From Tretioscincus oriximinensis (lineage: Eukaryota > Chordata > Lepidosauria > Squamata > Gymnophthalmidae): a stretch of 64,000 bases of DNA. The position numbers and the translations under genes were made by a program. The stretch's first letter is position 1. Each line of letters opens with the position of its first letter. Positions 61,146 to 64,000 of this stretch are shown here, piece after piece. Location: the NCBI GenBank assembly GCA_022410635.1, contig JAJVDF010000165.1, forward strand, positions 848,499-912,498, given 5' to 3'. The notes beneath the pieces are model-generated. The model made no database searches. It was not told where the DNA came from and worked only from the letters and a program-made list of their open reading frames with translations.

Positions 61146-62611
61146 TACAGTAATTAAGCAGCCAATGATGTATGTTAACAGCCAGTGTATGTTACACTGA
61201 AAATATGGACATTGAATAATCCACATTACTATGAAAAAATCTCCCATAAACTATAGATTCATGACATATTACTATAACAGATTAGCAGTTGTTCTTTCCA
61301 GCTGTTAGAGATTTTCATATATAAATGAAGTAGTTAGGGTTTTTAAAAGCTTTAATTACACTAACTTTTATTAGGTTTCGTAGTAAAGCATCTGATTTTC
61401 TCCTGGTCTCTCTTTGAATGATAAGAAGAGGATGAAACATATTGTAACATGCTGTTTAACATTTAGTAGGTTATTTTGAAAGCTTCTCTTCAAGAATATT
61501 GATTTATGTATCTCCAGATAATCCATTTTATGCTATTGAAAGAAATTTGTGTGTCTCAAGATTAGCTTAATATTTCTAGTTAAACATCCTGAAGTAATAT
61601 TGCTGTTGATGTGTAAAGTTCTGTTGCCTGCACTTAAATATTTTTAGAGGTTTGATTGTAAGAAGATAGATAGATAATAAAAATATGCAGGCCATCTTCT
61701 CTCCACAGTGGAGTTTTGTTAACAAAAGTAATTAACATACCATATGTTTATTCCTTGTAAAACTAAAGATCATGTTTACAGCAAAGTTATAATTGAAATC
61801 CTGTGATCTAGACAAACCTGTGATCCATGTTTCTAAAACTGGAGTTCATTTTCTTAGCAGCAGAGACCAATGAACTAAGGCAAATAATTAAGGCAAATAG
61901 CTAATGTAACTTTTGAAAGGGGAAATACTTTTTTAATTTCACTTGAAAGCTTGAAGGAGGCATCAGTAAAACACATGAACAAAGATTATCCAGTAGATAC
62001 TGTTCATATGAGGAGCTTCCAGGGCATAAAAACACTGGCAAACCAGTCTGGCGTGACACTCTCTCTCCAAAAGACTGCATGTAAGAAAGTGTGGAAGTCT
62101 CTATACTGTTGAGGAATATTGGTGAGTTTTTTCCTTATAGCTAGCAACACTGAATTTGCCATGGTCTGCACTAGTACAGGTACCGATTGATTGATATGGA
62201 AATTGCTATACACCCAAAAAGAAGGACTAAAGCTGCCCCTTCTCTGTGACTGAACCTGTTGGCCTGTTCTGCACTGCACTGTGGAAATGTCAGCATATTG
62301 GAAAATATTAGCATTTCCCTGCATTATTTGAAGACTCCCTTTTGTATTTTCAAAATGATTTTGATGAAATCCATAACCAAATACTTCTTTGTGAGCCTGC
62401 AACCCATTTAATCACATTTTCTTATAGATATGCAGTTGGTCAAAAAAGTACAACACATAGACATGTGTTACCATAAAGAGCTCTAGCATATGGGGTTCCT
62501 CAATGTTCTATACAGTTACGATTGTTTTCTTTACATGAACCATATGATCTAAAGTCAGAAATGAGAAGCGAAATGGCCCAGTTTACTTCCAGCACCTGTG
62601 AAAGTCCATAA
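61146..62611. other. GALNT2 intron 1, no gene or clear repeat
   Basis: Nothing recognised between the two LINE copies. The minus frame at 62004-62402 has no domain. Confidence 0.5.
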
Positions 62612-62992
62612 AGAAGACTGAATGCCAAAGAATTTATAGTTTTGAGTTGTGTTGCTGAAGGTTTTTGAGAATCCCTTGGGTGGTAAGAAGATCAAATCAG
62701 TCAGTACCAAAGGAAATCAACTCAAAATGTTCTTTTACAGGACTAATACTGAAGCTGAGGCTCAAATATGTCAACTGCAAAATACAAAATTCATTGGAAA
62801 AGACCATTGGAAAGATTGAAGACAAGTGGAGGAGATGGCAGAGGATAAAATGGATAGATAATGTCATGAAAGTAGCAAGCACGATCTTGGAAAAATACCT
62901 GTGGTCAGAAGAGAACTGAAGGGCCTGGAATATAATTCTTGCAATCACAAAGAGTCAGATATGACTGGACAACTGAATAACAAGAAGACTGG
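62612..62992 (+). mobile_element. RTE-BovB LINE 3' end with relic of ORF2 C-terminus
   Basis: The order of motifs is that of the BovB 3' region: ATTTATAGTTTTGAGTTGTG, GTAAGAAGATCAAATCAGTC, AAAGGAAATCAACTC, CATTGGAAAAGACCATTGGA, GAGGAGATGGCAGAGGAT, ending CACAAAGAGTCAGATATGAC and GGACAACTGAATAACAAGAAG. An open frame (62665-62919) is a relic only. BovB is abundant in squamates and known for horizontal spread among vertebrates. Divergence here suggests an old copy. Confidence 0.85.
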
Positions 62993-63511
62993 AGTGTGAA
63001 GAGCTTCAGAAGGATTTCTACATCCTGGAAGAATGGGTGCATGATTGACAGTGCTGTTTAGTGTCAGGAAGCATAAAGTGATGCCCTTGGAAGATGAAAA
63101 AAATCAGAACTGTGACTGGTTAAGAAAGTGATTTTGATCCTAGTGGTAAATAGCTCAAGACTATCAACCTGATATGTGTCAGCAGTAAAAAAAAGAGCCT
63201 TTCTACTGCTGTACAAAGCAATACTTTCATTGTATTTCAGAATACTGCATATGATTTTGATCACCAAATCTTGGAAGAGTGTAGTGGAATTGAGAAAGAT
63301 CCAAAGTACACCATCTAAAATGATAAAGCAATTATAGGAACTCTTTTCTAAGAAAAGGCAGGAGGTTTAGTACAGAAAGGAGATGGATGAGACGAAGTAT
63401 GTAATATTGTTGTGAAAGTGGGCTGGACAGAAAAAATTGGTTTCTTTTTCTTTTCAGGAATCACTTAAGCTGAACCCTTAAAATTGAAGGATAAGCTAAA
63501 ATGCTGTTCTA
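62993..63511. other. GALNT2 intron 1, possible very old CR1-group fragment
   Basis: TTTTGATCACCAAATCTTGG, GAAAGATCCAAAGTACACC and CTAAAATGATAAAGCAATTA follow the order of the CR1 RT region (TTCTGGTCACCACATCTCAA ... AAAAATGATCAAGGG at 5726-5800), but with heavy divergence. Confidence 0.3.
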
Positions 63512-63628
63512 ACACATACTTTTAATCCATCTTCAATCCTGAAGAACTGGACTAAACAGGAAAAAATTGTCCCTCCCCCTGGTTTAGTTCAGTTCTCCAG
63601 GACTGAAGATGCATTAAAAAGTATGTGT
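63512..63628. repeat. small foldback element in GALNT2 intron 1
   Basis: ACACATACTTTTAATCCATC ... GAACTGGACTAAACAGG pairs with CTGGTTTAGTTCAGTTCTCC ... TTAAAAAGTATGTGT over about 48 nt with several mismatches. The loop is AAAAAATTGTCCCTCCC. It is MITE-like and non-coding. A weaker relative may lie at 205-300 (TTCATCTTCAGTC ... GGACTAAACC ... ACTGAAGATGGTAC). Confidence 0.75.
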
Positions 63629-64000
63629 CATAACAATACCCAATATGTTTTCTCACTTAGTGCATAACTGAACTTTCGAATTCGCTTCCCCAAGATGTAG
63701 TGATGCCCATCAGGTTAGAAATCCTTTGGAGCAGTACATGAAGGTCAATGCTATGTGTGGTTGCTGTTGCTCTTGTGATTTTTGAGACCTATATCTCTGG
63801 AAGCCAGATTTAGAAATAGAATAAACAGAACAATGTGTGTATTTGGTAGTTCTCAGTTGTTGCCATTGTGAAAAATTGTTGCTATGCTAGATGGGCAGCT
63901 GGACTGATTTAGATGAACATTTATAATGGTTTGGTAGGAAAAATTCAATGTCCATCTGTGCAAATTTCCTGGTTAATTGTCAAGCTAGAGCTTTATATTA

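Overview
The window is vertebrate nuclear DNA, most likely from a squamate reptile (lizard or snake). It is AT-rich and intron/intergenic-like. Its interspersed repeats are typical of squamates: a CR1-group LINE with an 8-bp (TTCTTATG) 3' tail, an L2/Vingi-like LINE, RTE-BovB, a tRNA-derived SINE and Tc1/mariner remnants. There is no operon structure, and nearly all short open frames are chance or repeat-derived.

The one protein-coding gene I recognise with confidence is GALNT2 (polypeptide N-acetylgalactosaminyltransferase 2) on the + strand. Its first coding exon is at 52234-52344, inside a CpG island (about 51890-52780) with GC boxes and an inverted CCAAT box. Everything from 52345 to the end of the window is the start of a long intron 1; no further GALNT2 exon was found.

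Positions 1-51889 lie upstream of GALNT2 and look intergenic. The content is mostly repeats: CR1-like copies (1441, 5608, 9031, 45000, 48319, 50968), a tRNA-SINE (25173 +, 50654 -, 45441 - degraded), BovB/Sauria-type sequence (27783 -), L2/Vingi-like fragments (21290 and several tails), candidate solo LTRs (26000, 38650, 39700) and a Tc1 transposase remnant (40311 -). Several non-autonomous DNA elements have readable ends: hAT-like 43169-43649 with 8-bp TSD, mariner-like 47582-47802 with TA TSD, Harbinger-like 41584-41994 with TGA TSD, and Tc1 mini-elements at 6764 and 32213. Two minus-strand open segments with good splice-site context (47328-47447 and 29323-29495) are phase-compatible and may be exons of an unidentified gene or transcript.

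The most unusual signal is a family of head-to-head palindromic repeats. Five or more copies are scattered through the window, at least three clearly palindromic, and two of them lie in GALNT2 intron 1. The best copies have arms of about 78-85 nt that are almost perfectly self-complementary. Other independent foldbacks are at 14702-14893, 30041-30386 (with a CATA microsatellite in the loop), 49669-49704 and 63512-63628. I see no bacterial-type system, CRISPR array, rRNA or functional tRNA gene.
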